Positions 1 through 10,097 are shown, counted from the stretch's first letter. The stretch: DNA of 24,240 nt from Chara braunii (GCA_003427395.1 BFEA01000281.1:1927438-1951677), one strand, 5' to 3'. Notes: a model not told the origin generated them from the sequence alone. A program made the numbers and translations.

Positions 1-224
1 AAAAAACTTGGCAATGGTTCAATACAACGGAAAAAAAAGGTAAAAAAAAAAAACAATGAAAGGGGGTCCATTATTTTTCTTTCCCCCCCCCAAAAATGGA
101 GCCCCCCATTTTTAATTCTTTTTCTTTTTTTTCAATGTGGGTGGGTGGGGCCTGGGGTGTGCCCCCGGAATCCCGACCTCGACCTCGGGCAGCCCCCCTC
201 CCCTGCTTGCGGCGCGCGTTTCTC
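1..224. other. Low-complexity start of window
   Basis: A-, T- and C-homopolymer-rich sequence passing into GC-rich DNA after about 140. I see no gene. The short reading frames here are interrupted by homopolymers and have no recognisable protein features. Confidence 0.5.
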
Positions 225-306
225 GACCGCGGCCGCCGCGGTCATGACCGCGGGCCCGCGGTCGACTGCATGGGCCGCGGTCATGCTCGCGGTGACCGCG
301 GCCGCC
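225..306. repeat. Cluster of CCGCGGTC palindromes
   Basis: The octamer CCGCGGTC or its complement GACCGCGG occurs about six times in 82 bp. Two perfect 18-bp palindromes overlap, at 236-253 (CCGCGGTCATGACCGCGG) and 246-263 (GACCGCGGGCCCGCGGTC). GACCGCGGCCGCC opens (225-237) and closes (294-306) the cluster as a direct repeat. The function is unknown. The symmetry could form cruciforms or present repeated binding half-sites. Confidence 0.75.
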
Positions 307-321
307 GAGGATATATAGACT

Positions 322-961
322 AGTGGTTTAAGGTCATAAGATCGCGGGATGATCCAGTTCGTTCGACAGGGTGAGCGACCTGCATTGTTTCGCGATTTCA
401 AACCGCCACTACCCTCGATTCTGTTTTTATCAAGCCTGAATTTCACAGTGCACCGAGTTTTGCCGGGCCTGGGTCCCATTGTATTTTATTTTTTGGTACT
501 CACGGAGTCATGGTCGTTGCATCCAAAAATGAACAAGAAGAAAAAAAAAAAGAATCGGGGAAAAAAAACTTCCCTAACGCAATGACAACCATCAAATACA
601 TTTTAGGAGGTGCTACTGAGACTATGCTATCACTGTGGTTTAAGGCTATGAGATCGTGCGATGATCTAGTTCCGAAAAGTAGTTCGTTCGACAAGGTGGA
701 CGACTTGGATTGTCTCACGATCTTAAACCACCACTACCCGCGATTCTGTTATTACCGAGCCTGAATTTCAGTCTGCACCGAGTTTTGCCGTGCTTGGGTC
801 CCATTGTATTTTATTTCTGGTACTCACAAAATCGTGGTCGTTACATCAGAAAATGAAGAAGAAGAAGAAAAGAAAAAACCGGAAAAAAAACCCTTTCCTA
901 ACGTAATGATAGCCATCAAATACATTTTAGGAGGTGTTGGCGAGACTGTGCTGTCACTGTG
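322..961. repeat. Tandem duplication, period about 312-326 bp
   Basis: Two diverged copies, about 322-634 and 635-961. Shared landmarks are GTGGTTTAAGG (323, 635), a stretch on the theme CCGAGTTTTGCCGGGCCTGG, and ATCAAATACATTTTAGGAGG near each 3' end. Each copy opens with a fold-back. In copy 1, AGTGGTTTAAG and GATCGCG pair with 391-410. In copy 2, GTGGTTTAAG and GATCGTG pair with 716-731. No open reading frame is conserved between copies, so this is non-coding repeat DNA, perhaps from a fold-back transposon. Confidence 0.75.
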
Positions 962-963
962 GG

Positions 964-1570
964 CGTGTGTCCGATGAAAAACAAATGAAGAACAGAAAAA
1001 AAAACTTATCGTATGATGTGATTGCGGTCCGATACAAGGCCCTTGAGTACTGGTGTGAGTATTAAGTGAGTGAGGCACTTTGTTCCTCTTCGTGGAATAC
1101 CCCCTGCCTCACTGGCAGGGCACAAAGAGAAAACTGAAACAAGAAAAACAACTACAAAAACACAAAAGCATCAGCAGTGACTGCCACGTTCCTCCAATAA
1201 TGACCAGAAACATTCCTCAAAGCACATGTGTGTTTTCCACCTTCATGAGGCTCAACCCCGACACGTCTGTCAGATGAAAACAAATAAGGAACAAAGAAAA
1301 AAAAACTTCCCCTATGATGTGATCGTAGCTAGTAGCTAGATACATGATGCTAGATTATAGAATACTGGTGTGAGTACAATCATGTGCGTGGTGCAGTTAA
1401 AAGTACTACGTGGAATCCTCCCTGCCTCATTACCTGCGCATCAGAAGGAAACAGAAAGTCGAAAGACCAAAAATGAAACATCAGCAATCACGTTCCACAT
1501 ATACTGGTCAGATACATTCCTCAAAGCACTAGTGAGACTTCCACCTCCATGAGGCCCTTCAAGACGTTCC
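964..1570. repeat. Tandem duplication, period about 300 bp
   Basis: Two copies, about 964-1263 and 1264-1560, with the start of a third after that. Landmarks in both are GATGAAAA near the start, a run of A followed by ACTT, TATGATGTGAT, ATACTGGTGTGAGTA, and ACATTCCTCAAAGCAC near the end. The copies differ by many substitutions and small indels. The sequence follows directly on the 312-bp duplication but is unrelated to it. No coding potential is conserved. Confidence 0.75.
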
Positions 1571-2134
1571 TAGATTTGAAGTTCTTTGTTTTCTGTTTTA
1601 TTTTTATTTTTCTTCGTGGGCCTATAAGGTCTGAATTTTTTTCTTTTTCTTTACTTTCATGCCGAGCCTCCTCGGACCTCTGGAAAATACTTAATAGGAT
1701 ATTTTTCCGCTTTACGCAAGTCTGAGAAGGTAGTGGTGGTTTAAAGTCTTATGAACGCCGGACGATCTAAGTTATTGGCGCAGTAGGAGTCTGTAGGACC
1801 AAGGGCGATCTGGATCATTGCACGATCTTAAAGTCTTAAGATCGCACAAAAATCCGGACCGTCGGGCCGGTAGGACTACGGGCGGCCCGAATTGTTCAAT
1901 TCTAAGACTCACGTTAACGATTTATACAAGTGTAGGGACAAGTGAACTCCGCAGGCTATGCCCGCTTGAAACACTTGGTCGTCCAACACCCTTTCGTCCT
2001 CTTGACCATGCCGTAGCCAAAAAAATACATACACAGGCTAAGTCAACAACTGTCTATCATTCTATGTTCTTATTGAATTTAATTAATTGTACATTCGGTG
2101 CCCTAAGCCCCTGCATCGATGAGGCTACCCCGCA
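1571..2134. other. Gene-free stretch with one fold-back relic
   Basis: No gene is visible. At about 1738-1860 the GTGGTTTAA...GATC fold-back theme of 322-731 reappears in degraded form. It includes a 9-bp inverted pair, CGATCTTAA/TTAAGATCG, around 1828-1847. The open frame at 1818-2171 has no family features and spans this repeat, so I do not call it. Confidence 0.45.
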
Positions 2135-2640
2135 AAGAAAAACGATAGTAGTGTATCTTCTCATGTTCTAACGGGAGATTCACTCATATTTTACACATTT
2201 GGTGGGTGCAAGAACCAATGCCCAATGCAGACTATAAAAAAGGAGGAAAATAACAGCTACCATAAAGAAAAATAAAAACAGCGGTGCATCTTCCCATGTT
2301 TTTGCGATAGATTCATTCTCATTGTACACATTTGGTGAGCACTAGAGACAAGGCCTAATGGATCTTGCCGCCCCGAGTAAGGAATTATAGTGTGAGCATG
2401 ACATAACCCTTGCATCCACGAGGCTACAAAATAAAAACACTATGAAAAATGAAAACAAAACGGCGGTGCATCTTCCCAGGTTCCACGTGAAGATTCATTC
2501 AAGTTCTCATTCTGCACATTGGGTGAGTGTTGGAGCCAAGGTCGACCGGGATATACGTGCTGACAACAAAGTAAATTCATTCTCATTTTGCACATTTGGT
2601 GATGGAGTGAAGGTTCAAGAGGATACACGTGCTGACAACA
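2135..2640. repeat. Degenerate minisatellite-like repeats
   Basis: At least three loosely spaced copies (from about 2140, 2275 and 2455) follow the theme GGTGCATCTTCCCATGTT, then AGATTCATTCTCATT, then GCACATTTGGTGAG. A fourth partial copy lies near 2575. Spacing is irregular (about 130-180 bp). The phrase ACACGTGCTGACAACAAAG also recurs near 2553 and 2625. Reading frames on both strands here are by-products of the repeats. Confidence 0.6.
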
Positions 2641-2659
2641 AAGCAATTTCATTTTTTTT

Positions 2660-2860
2660 TTTGTCTTTTGTGCATTGAGTCCGAACACGCTCGAACGTTG
2701 ACACTGAAGCAGTTACATATTTTTTTTATCTTTCGCGCATTGAGTCCGAGAATGCTCGAACATGGTGATCTATAGTTGTATTCAAACATGAATAGTGGAA
2801 AACCCGCGCCAGACCTCGAACTTGAAGCAGTATAAAAAAAAACGCAGGTTTTCCTTGGGC
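2660..2860. repeat. 65-bp tandem duplication
   Basis: GCATTGAGTCCGA starts at 2672 and again at 2737. Both copies are preceded by a T-rich run with TCTTT and followed by GCTCGAAC. A further partial copy (CTCGAACTTGAAGCAGT) lies near 2815. Confidence 0.65.
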
Positions 2861-4680
2861 CCGCATTTGTCCGGACTAATTTCCCAACATAGGGATCCCG
2901 AGCACGTGGGACTGTCACATGAAACTTGTCATTTCCTTTAAAAAGAGTATAGAAAAAAATCTTTATCTATGAAGAAATATTAATCAAGAAAAAATTATAT
3001 CCTCATCTTGAAAATCGAGTTCTCTTTACTTTAGCCAATTTTTGGCAATTCCTAAATATTTCTTACTACCACCCTTTCTTAATATATTTTTTCTTTTGTA
3101 AATTTAAAATACTTTAATGAATTTACTACGGTGGTTCTGTAACTTTTTTGCTTTTTTTTTTTTCATAAATAAATCAATTTGATTGAATTTCTCGTGACAA
3201 ATGAAATTACTAGTTTATTATAATCAATAGAACTATCAAAAAAAGAATACTCTTGACTTAACAACACCTTTTGAATTTTATAAACCACAAATTTGATCAA
3301 AGTATTAAAAATGATCTCACTCACCATTGCAAATTTGGTGTATGTTGGACTCGAGATAGCATCGTGGCGATGAATCTCATCAAGGATAGGATAAAAATCC
3401 ATTAAGCTGAACGACTTGTCTGGTGCCAAAGAAGAACCAAAGTCAGAACATGTTTATCAACTTATCCTCATTGTTTTGATCGAGAGAGAAAAACCGTTCT
3501 TGTTGAAGACAAAAACAACATGAAGGTTTTGTAACGACCTTCATAATAAAAATGATCAATTACGACATTCTCAAACCCCTTGAAGTTCCCCCAATGAGAA
3601 AAAATAATTTTCATTTGATTTAAAAAACTTTTTGTGTTGTTCCTGTTTGTTTTGGAAGAACTAGGGATCACAAACCCTCGATAAAAAAAGCCTCGACCCC
3701 TAAAAATATTGCATATAAAACTTGGTTAGTTTAACTTACAAAGTCAGACCCTCCATAGGAAATCCAACAAGGCAACCCCTAAGAACTAACCCCTGTAAGA
3801 CCCTAAACCCTCAACGGTTGTGGCAACCTATAAACCTCAAAACCAATATTCCAAAGGATAAAACCCCATCGTAATCCAAAACCTTAACTCTTAACTTTTT
3901 AAGCCCTCAACTGGCACCTGCCATGCCGGAAACCCAAGACCCTGAAGCCAAATATTGATGTCAGTACCTCGAATTTGACAAATTTAAAATCTTCGTCTTT
4001 GCATTCTGTGCATTTTGACTCTTAAACAAAATAATTGTTCGATTAGGGTTAAAATATGATCATGTTCAACTTGTTTCAATAATACTAATGCTAGATAGGT
4101 GAAACTTAAGCAGCTTTGGTGGATCATCAGTAAAAGTCGCATTTTTTTGACTTTTGTACTCATCAATAAGTGTCTGTATTTACTTTTTTGCTCTTTTAAG
4201 TGGTGACATGATCTTCGAATGTGTCGACGACTTCCTCATCTCACCGAATGCGAGGACAATGAATTAGAAGATAAAAGGTGATCTCGGTTGGTGGCATCAA
4301 GGATGACATTTGTCTGTGATCCCATCACCAAGCCGCAAACTGTGATGATGAACGAAATAGTCATCAATGGTGAACACATGGCGTCCAGGGCAAGACTCTC
4401 AATGAGTTCAAGTTCCGTAAAAATTGAATGAAAATTATCTTGATTTCTAGGAGTCTGCTTGTAGCCTTTCGAATCAGGCGTCTTAATGGGTCTGGACTTG
4501 GAGTCTCACTTGAGCTTGTTCTGAGAGAGTTTGAACGATAAGTCATTGTTCTCGGTAGCGAGTTGGTTCGGATAGGGTAACTTCACTAGTCATTTGAGGG
4601 TTTCTTGTGTTTTTTTGAGGATTGGTATGTGGGGTGTGGGTAAAGTAAGGTTTTATTTGTATTTTGTTTGTTAGTATGTA

Positions 4681-4683
<3 letters not shown>
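2861..4683. other. AT-rich stretch with no supported gene
   Basis: About 1.8 kb, mostly AT-rich. Small frames at 3163-3429 (-), 3468-3671 (-) and 4303-4431 (+) could be exon or pseudogene scraps, but I find no motif, consistent splice context or recognisable family. 3670-3920 is rich in ACCCT/CCCTAA-like words without a true tandem telomere repeat. Confidence 0.4.
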
Positions 4684-4753
<70 letters not shown>

Positions 4754-4773
4754 NTGTGNGTGTGTGTGTGTNN

Positions 4774-4809
<36 letters not shown>

Positions 4810-4872
4810 AGTGTGTGTGTGTATGTGGTGTGTGTGTGTTTATGTGCACGTGTGTCGCCCTGTGTGTGTGTG
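4684..4872. repeat. TG dinucleotide microsatellite with gaps
   Basis: (TG)n with occasional TATG and GGTG interruptions. Unresolved bases stand at 4754, 4759 and 4772-4773, which suggests the length is not reliable in the assembly. The Cys/Val and His/Thr open frames across it are simply the translated repeat. Confidence 0.95.
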
Positions 4873-4914
4873 TAAATGTGTGTGCACTCAGGGGAGGGGG
4901 CGACCCTCTACCGA

Positions 4915-5000
4915 CCAATCAATCAATAAATACAAAAAATAAGTACATGATTTTCGTTTATTTATTTTTTCCTACTACATAATCAATCATTCAATCAATC

Positions 5001-5051
<51 letters not shown>

Positions 5052-5068
5052 TAATCCTTCACTCATTG

Positions 5069-5117
<49 letters not shown>
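4915..5117. repeat. AATC tetranucleotide arrays
   Basis: Three blocks of (AATC)n, at about 4915-4928, 4983-5052 and 5071-5117. Variant ATTC units break the middle block and non-repeat spacers lie between blocks. This is ordinary tetranucleotide microsatellite DNA next to the TG tract. Confidence 0.93.
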
Positions 5118-5940
5118 TTTTCTTTTTCGTTTTTCTAATCCAGTTTTTAAAAAAGTTGTTTTTCTTTTTTTTTTGTCTAGGAGGTAGCCCCTGACATGCG
5201 TTCCCCCCGCCTCTCTAAACGCTCAGCAGCCCCCTTAGGAAGACCTCCTTTTAAACTCATACGACCGCCGAGGTCCCAGCGAAGGTGCCCGCTCGTACGA
5301 CCGTTCGAGCGTACGAATGACCCGATTCGTACGAGGGTACATATGTTATGACATGTGTGTTCAGGCTGAGGTCTCAACCGATTGCCCAGTTTGTTGCTAG
5401 TGCCCTTTAAGTTCTAGTTGCTGCTTCACTTGCCCTCTGCAAGTGCCTCCTCCCTCGGGCTTCCCTCCGTACTCTTCTTTCCTCACGTTGTCCTAGCTCC
5501 AAGTAAGTGATCGATCGACTACGTGCAAGTCCACAAGTGAGTCTCCTATCATCCTGGTCCAGTCTATCAACCTTATTATCATTCCCGCCCATGGGTTACA
5601 CGTGAGTTGCAATCTGAACTAGTGTCCACGTTAGGACCTACCGCCATGTAACACTTAATCGGTTCATAAAATAAGCAAAATAAAATATTTATCCGATCAA
5701 GATATGTAAGGAAGTAGTCAAGCGTTATGAGAGGATAAGCTCAGACCCCTACAAACAATTTTATTCCTATCGTTGACTAGTCTGAAACATATTGTATTAT
5801 AGCTACAAAGAATAATCACTATTTCTCTGCAACCGCTTTGTTAGTTCTCTGCAAAGTCTGTAACAGCTAACTAATAAAAAATAAAAGTAAAATCATTTAT
5901 TGGAATGCATGCAAAATAAAAATATACAAAAATTAACATG
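5118..5940. other. Gene-free stretch with TCGTACGA half-sites
   Basis: No gene is supported. 5292-5335 contains TCGTACGA at 5293-5300 and 5327-5334, and GCGTACGA at 5309-5316. These form the perfect inverted pair CTCGTACGA/TCGTACGAG and an inner stem, CGTACGAAT (5310-5318) with ATTCGTACG (5325-5333), closed by a 6-nt loop. The remainder is featureless and becomes AT-rich toward 5940. Confidence 0.45.
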
Positions 5941-6900
5941 TAACAGGGGATTCGTGAAAACCTCACAATCGGAGAAAACCTAATATTTCTTATAGAATGA
6001 AAAAGTAAAAGTCAAACTGTTATTTTTTACACAAAAAGAGAGTGTTTTTAATCGTTTTGCGATAAAGGAGGCAAAAAATCAGGTGAAAAGTTTAGCGTTC
6101 CTCAAAATGTGGAAGAAAACCCTTCCTTGCAAAATACTTTTATATGACTATAAGTCATTCTCAATAGATTGGCAAAAAAACAGAGTTCAAACAGGGTAAT
6201 TTTTAAGGATGACAATGCAAACTTGAAAGATGTAAAAAAAAACGTGTTTTGGTGAATACTCATTTATAGGACTATAAGTCAGTTTCCGCAGTTAGGTGAA
6301 AGCCAAGCTCTGCACAAAATAATTTATAGGACTATAAATCACTTTTGAACTTAACAATAAAACCCTTATCGAAAAATATACGTCATTTAAAATAAGAATA
6401 CAAACAACTTTTGCCTAGGAGACACCTTGAAATTCTTAGCCAAACAGGAGTTTAAAATAAAAATAAAGGAAAAAAAGATAAAATAAACAATAAAATATAA
6501 TATATTCGCCCATGAATGGGAAACCATGTTCAAGCGAACGTATTCACGAATAGGAGAATATGTTTGCACGTTCGGATAACCCCCGAATAAATTCATCGTG
6601 CTACACATCTTATAGGACTATAAACACAATTTTTTTGGATAACAAAAAATCAGGATATTTCAGTTCTTGAATCTACGGTGCTTCACCAGGTCGTGATTTT
6701 CTATGAAAAAACCCGCACTTTTCCTCGCCTTCTCCAGTAGTTTTGAAAAATTAATTTTCTGTTATTTTTTTGGTGGATGTTTCACTTCACGTAGAATTTT
6801 GTTCCTGGAGGAGACCTAAAAAACGTACTATCATAATCTTGAATAAATTTCATGCAAACCTAACAATTTGTTTTGTTAGGTTTTCACAAATCCTATGTTA
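5941..6900. mobile_element. 960-bp non-autonomous TIR element
   Basis: The ends are inverted copies of each other: 28 bp at 5941-5968 matches the complement of 6873-6900 at 24 positions. The core GTGAAAACCT is identical in both arms. No transposase-like frame lies between them, so the element would be non-autonomous. Two boundary readings are possible. If the element starts at TA, the target TA would be duplicated (Tc1/mariner-like). If it starts at CAGGGG/CATAGG, the flanking octamers ACATGTAA and TTATGTAT match at five of eight positions (a worn hAT-like duplication). I cannot choose between them. The interior holds four copies of a 14-bp palindrome. Confidence 0.65.
6140..6623. repeat. Four copies of TTATAGGACTATAA palindrome
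   Basis: Copies lie at 6140-6153 (one base different), 6264-6277, 6324-6337 and 6610-6623. Six-base arms (TTATAG/CTATAA) flank GA. The first two continue with GTCA. All four lie on the same strand inside the 960-bp TIR element, spaced 124, 60 and 286 bp apart. They could be subterminal or internal protein-binding sites, but this is not shown. Confidence 0.75.
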
Positions 6901-8227
6901 TGTATGTTTAGAAGTATCGTGAAACTAAGGGTCTCAAGTTCTCAACCCTAGTTGCAACCTTTTAGCACATCTTGTTTGCCTGACGATTGGGGTTTGCGTT
7001 TGACCAATGATGCGATTTTGCTGTGGATGGTTGTTTTGAAGGTTCCAATACATCGCTGGTAAATTTATGAGTCAGTTCGGAAACTTCGGGTGGTTATGTT
7101 GTGGGATATTTTGCGGAGGAGAAATGATGCGGTGCCGAATGAGCTTTCTGTGGATCTTCGTATGTGCACTGCTGGGAAGGTCATGGAAGGGGCACTAACG
7201 ATGACCGTAGATAGCAAGACATAATGATTACAAGTACTTAGATAAGGATGATTGTTACCAATGTTGGAATACATACAACCAACAGGGGCATGACTATTAC
7301 AACGAATGAAAATTACATTCACATGCGACAACGAGTACACTTGCATGGTGATAAACACAACAGTTACAACAAACAAATTGATGGATGCGGTGTTACAGAA
7401 TGACAAACAGGGTCATAAAGTGATAACACAGCCATGCAACTAGTGACAAAGACATGATCATGAGTACAAATAGAGTGGGAAGATAAACGATGATGATCAT
7501 ATTTTGGAGTAGCAACATATTGTCAAGTTGACTTAAGCATCAACGATGTACACAAGCACAATCGTTAGCAACAATACGGTCACGAGGGCGATCAATATGG
7601 CCATGATGAACATGAATGCCTAATACAAAAAAATCGATGATCGTAATCGTTACTACCGTGAACGATAAGTGTGGCGCCAAGCAAAATGACGATCACGTTC
7701 GAGATGAGTACACGTAATGTTGTCTCATATGCCCACCATCCACTAGTCTCGTTGCTTACAGCCCTCAACTTTATTAGTTCTGACCAAGATTCTTGCTAAT
7801 CTAAGTCCTCATTTATGGTCAGTTTTGACAGTCTAGCCCCAGGATCAGTTTTAGGGTATGATTGTTCCATGGTATAAATTATTGTTGTCTAAAATTTTAG
7901 CTCTTCTGCTTTGTACACTGAACCTGGTTGTTTCTGTGGCCATATTCAGTTACAAAGTATAGAGCATACTCTTCGTTTTCTAGCTGTTTTCTAGGCTAGT
8001 CTGTCGTATTTTAGTGCACTGCATATCTTTGATCGCTTAGTTGTCTCTTGATTTCCTTGAGAAGTAAAATTTTTACTGTCTCTGTTCTGACGCTTCGTTT
8101 TTAGAAACACGTATTGCTGCAGCAACTTAGGATTGAGAGGGAGGGATAATCAATCTTAAGCCTGTGATTTCTTCTCCTTGTTTGTTTTAGGTATTTTTGC
8201 CTTTTGGTAAATTTAATTGGTTTTCTT
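6901..8227. other. Intergenic stretch with no supported gene
   Basis: Nothing is firmly supported. 6952-7224 (+) reads as a possible coding scrap interrupted by one in-frame TAA (7060-7062). 7180-7740 is rich in short ACAACGATGA-like words with no clean period. 7740-8227 resembles intron or untranslated sequence but shows no clear signal. Confidence 0.4.
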
Positions 8228-8330
8228 TGTAGTCATTATAAGAGTACTTAGCACGAATGAGCAGTGGAAACACTAATGGTTGGACGATATGAGAGACCCT
8301 GTCAAAACCAAACTAGAGTTGTATCAATTG

Positions 8331-8452
8331 CAGTGCCGTCACCCTGAACGTGAACGGCACCGGCCACTTGAACATGACTGACCGTTCATTTGGTGTTCTT
8401 TTTTGTGAACGGGCAGACCACGAAAGAGTGATGGTTTTTTTTTTTTTTTTTT

Positions 8453-8483
<31 letters not shown>

Positions 8484-8858
8484 GGGGGGTTCTCACCCAG
8501 CTACAATCGCCTCAAGCCCTACAGCGTGATGAGTCTGATGACATTGAAAAAATAAAAGAAAATCAAAGTAACCTACAAAATAACAGATGAAAATGCTTAT
8601 TTTGGCTGGTTGCATTTTTTTTTTCTGTTTTTAATTAAAAAAACTACTATTTGTGAAAAAAAAAAATTTAAAACATTATGGGGGGTTACCCTCCGATGAC
8701 CCCGCCCTCCTATAAAAAAAAACAACCCCCCCGAACAAAAAAAACGATACCGCTCTCCGTGAAGTCCATGAACTTCCAGTGTCCCACGCAGTAAACTGCA
8801 TGCATTGACCGGTTTCCGTTCACAGACCTCGTGAATGGTGAATGGAGGTACGACACTG
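8331..8858. mobile_element. 528-bp hAT-like non-autonomous transposon
   Basis: The inserted sequence begins CAGTGCCGTC and ends GTACGACACTG, giving short terminal inverted repeats of the CAGTG type common in hAT elements. It is flanked by 8-bp near-identical duplications, ATCAATTG (8323-8330) and ATCCATTG (8859-8866), and hAT transposases make 8-bp duplications. The related sequence at 9195-9440 has a single uninterrupted ATCCATTG (9290-9297), so the empty site is visible. Subterminal TGAACGG motifs occur in both orientations (8351-8357, 8392-8398, 8406-8412, 8816-8822), as expected for transposase-binding repeats. No transposase frame is present. The interior includes a T28G27 tract. Insertion is seen directly; the hAT assignment is inference from end sequence and duplication length. 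Confidence 0.82.
8435..8489. repeat. T28-G27 homopolymer junction
   Basis: 28 consecutive T (8435-8462) run directly into 27 consecutive G (8463-8489), inside the hAT-like insertion. It could be polymerase-slippage growth of a short T/G run, or a sequencing or assembly artefact. The G run could form a quadruplex. Confidence 0.9.
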
Positions 8859-9194
8859 ATCCATTGGGTGCGTGGTGGGAAACCCGTCTAGGCAACAAAG
8901 TCTCTCTACAATGTTTTGGACAGTGATGATGAGAGGGTAACCCTACTGCTTATTCTTCCTCCCCAACTCCCGGTTCTTGGCTTCTAAAGAGTAGATTTAT
9001 TGGTTCGGTTTGTTTAGTCCCATTTTAAGTATTGTAGTCTGTGGGGTTGATAAAGTATTTGGAAAACATAACGTAGGTCTTCCACTTAGCAAAAATATGA
9101 ATGTGATGTGACATTTTAATTACCGACAGTGGCACTACGGGGGCAATGTGACTCTGTGTGAGTGCCATCGTCAGTGGTGGGAGCGTTAGTCGAT

Positions 9195-9440
9195 TGTAGT
9201 CATTATAAGAGTAGTTAGCATGAAGGAGCAGTAGGAACGCTAATGGTTGGACGATATGAGAGACCCGGTGAAGAGCAAACTAGAGTTGTATCCATTGGGT
9301 GCGTGGTGGGAAACCCGTCTAGGTAACAAAGGCTCTTTACAGTGTTTTGGACAGTGATGACGAGAGGGTAACCCTACAACTTATTCTTCCTCCCCAACTC
9401 CTGGTCATTGAGCCTATAGGTAGTTCTAGTTTCTAAAGGC
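9195..9440. repeat. Diverged direct repeat, copy B (empty site)
   Basis: Uninterrupted partner of copy A, sharing GTAGTCATTATAAGAG, TAATGGTTGGACGATATGAG, CTAGAGTTGTATC and GGGTGCGTGGTGGGAAACCC. It holds the unduplicated target ATCCATTG at 9290-9297. The two copies start 967 bp apart, with about 205 bp of unrelated sequence between them (8991-9194). Confidence 0.85.
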
Positions 9441-10091
9441 TTAGCCGTTTACTTCAAGTTGGATCCTGACGGAAAGTAACATTGCCGATTTAGGGAACTA
9501 AGCACGATTTGATAGTAGTTTAATATCGATGAGCGACACTGCAATGATCTGCTAACTGAGATTTAGCACCAAGTAGGATGGTGCCTTGTTTCTACACGAA
9601 ATTACTTTGAGCTTTGAGGGATTTTGGAAGATGAGGATAGACCAGTGAAAGGAAGGGACGGTGAATCCGTTTTCCAGCAACAACCCAATTAGGGTTATTG
9701 GTCATATCTTCCGGGTTGTTTGTGAGAAATTCTCGGCCTCCTTTCATTTGTAATAAAAGCTAATGATTCTTCCAAAAAAAATAAATAAAGAACTCAGAAA
9801 ACAAAATTCAAAAGAAAATAATAATATTTAGGAGCCTAAAGAATTTCTGGTGGGGCCCAACCCCTTCTGTTTTGGACCCCGACTGGACTGGGAACCCGAA
9901 CGGGATCCTGAAATCCCAAATGTTAGGGGGTCAGCCTGGGCCCTCGAACGCCCGAACGTTCCGGGGTCAGCGCGGTGTCGCGCCCCCACTGCTTCAAGGG
10001 TATGGTTAGATGTCCTTCCCCGGATTGAGCTCAGTGGGTTGGAGGACTGACAGGCTGTCACGCAGGATTTTAATAGGTATAAAAATAGAAG
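9441..10091. other. Gene-free; possible poly(A) signal at 9752
   Basis: No gene is supported. AATAAA at 9752-9757 is followed 17 bp later by A7 (9774-9780) and ATAAATAAAG, which could be the 3' end of a retroposed sequence or a plus-strand transcript. 9840-10060 is GC-rich, with overlapping open frames on both strands that lack protein features. Confidence 0.3.
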
Positions 10092-10097
10092 TTTATT
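10092..10097 (-). promoter_or_regulatory. AATAAA poly(A) signal, minus strand
   Basis: TTTATT on the plus strand reads AATAAA on the minus strand, about 400 bp beyond the stop of the decayed minus-strand gene at 10496-11541. It is a plausible relic of that gene's 3' end, but hexamers like this also occur by chance. Confidence 0.3.

Larger units (their letters stand above)
8228..8990. repeat. Diverged direct repeat, copy A (interrupted)
   Basis: Copy A of a roughly 240-bp sequence starting TGTAGTCATTATAAGAG. It runs 8228-8330, is broken by a 528-bp insertion, and resumes at 8859 with ATCCATTGGGTGCGTGG through CCTCCCCAACTCC and onward. The partner copy lies at 9195-9440. The repeat itself has no coding signal. 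Confidence 0.85.

Noticed and set aside
3163-3671. Two minus-strand frames (88 and 67 codons) as exons of a gene
   Set aside because: AT-rich, no motif, and no clear splice signals linking them. Chance frames cannot be excluded.
3670-3920. Interstitial telomere repeat
   Set aside because: Only one and a half CCCTAAA units occur in tandem (near 3812). The remainder is merely C/A-rich words.
4303-4431. 42-residue plus-strand frame with protein-like composition (includes VCDPITKPQTVMMNE)
   Set aside because: Too short to judge, no partner exon identified. Kept only as a possible exon scrap.
4586-4982. Cys/Val- and His/Thr-repeat proteins
   Set aside because: Direct translation of the TG microsatellite, including unresolved bases.
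6952-7224. Plus-strand coding-like scrap with one internal TAA (7060-7062)
   Set aside because: Sequence such as LRVVMLWDILRRRNDAVPNE looks plausible, but the overlapping frame is also open and no family is recognised.
7065-7406. 113-codon minus-strand frame
   Set aside because: No motif; it overlaps the plus-strand scrap and short repetitive words.
8228-9440. LTR pair of a retrotransposon
   Set aside because: The two copies enclose only about 205 bp, with no primer-binding site or polypurine tract recognised. A simple duplication explains them.
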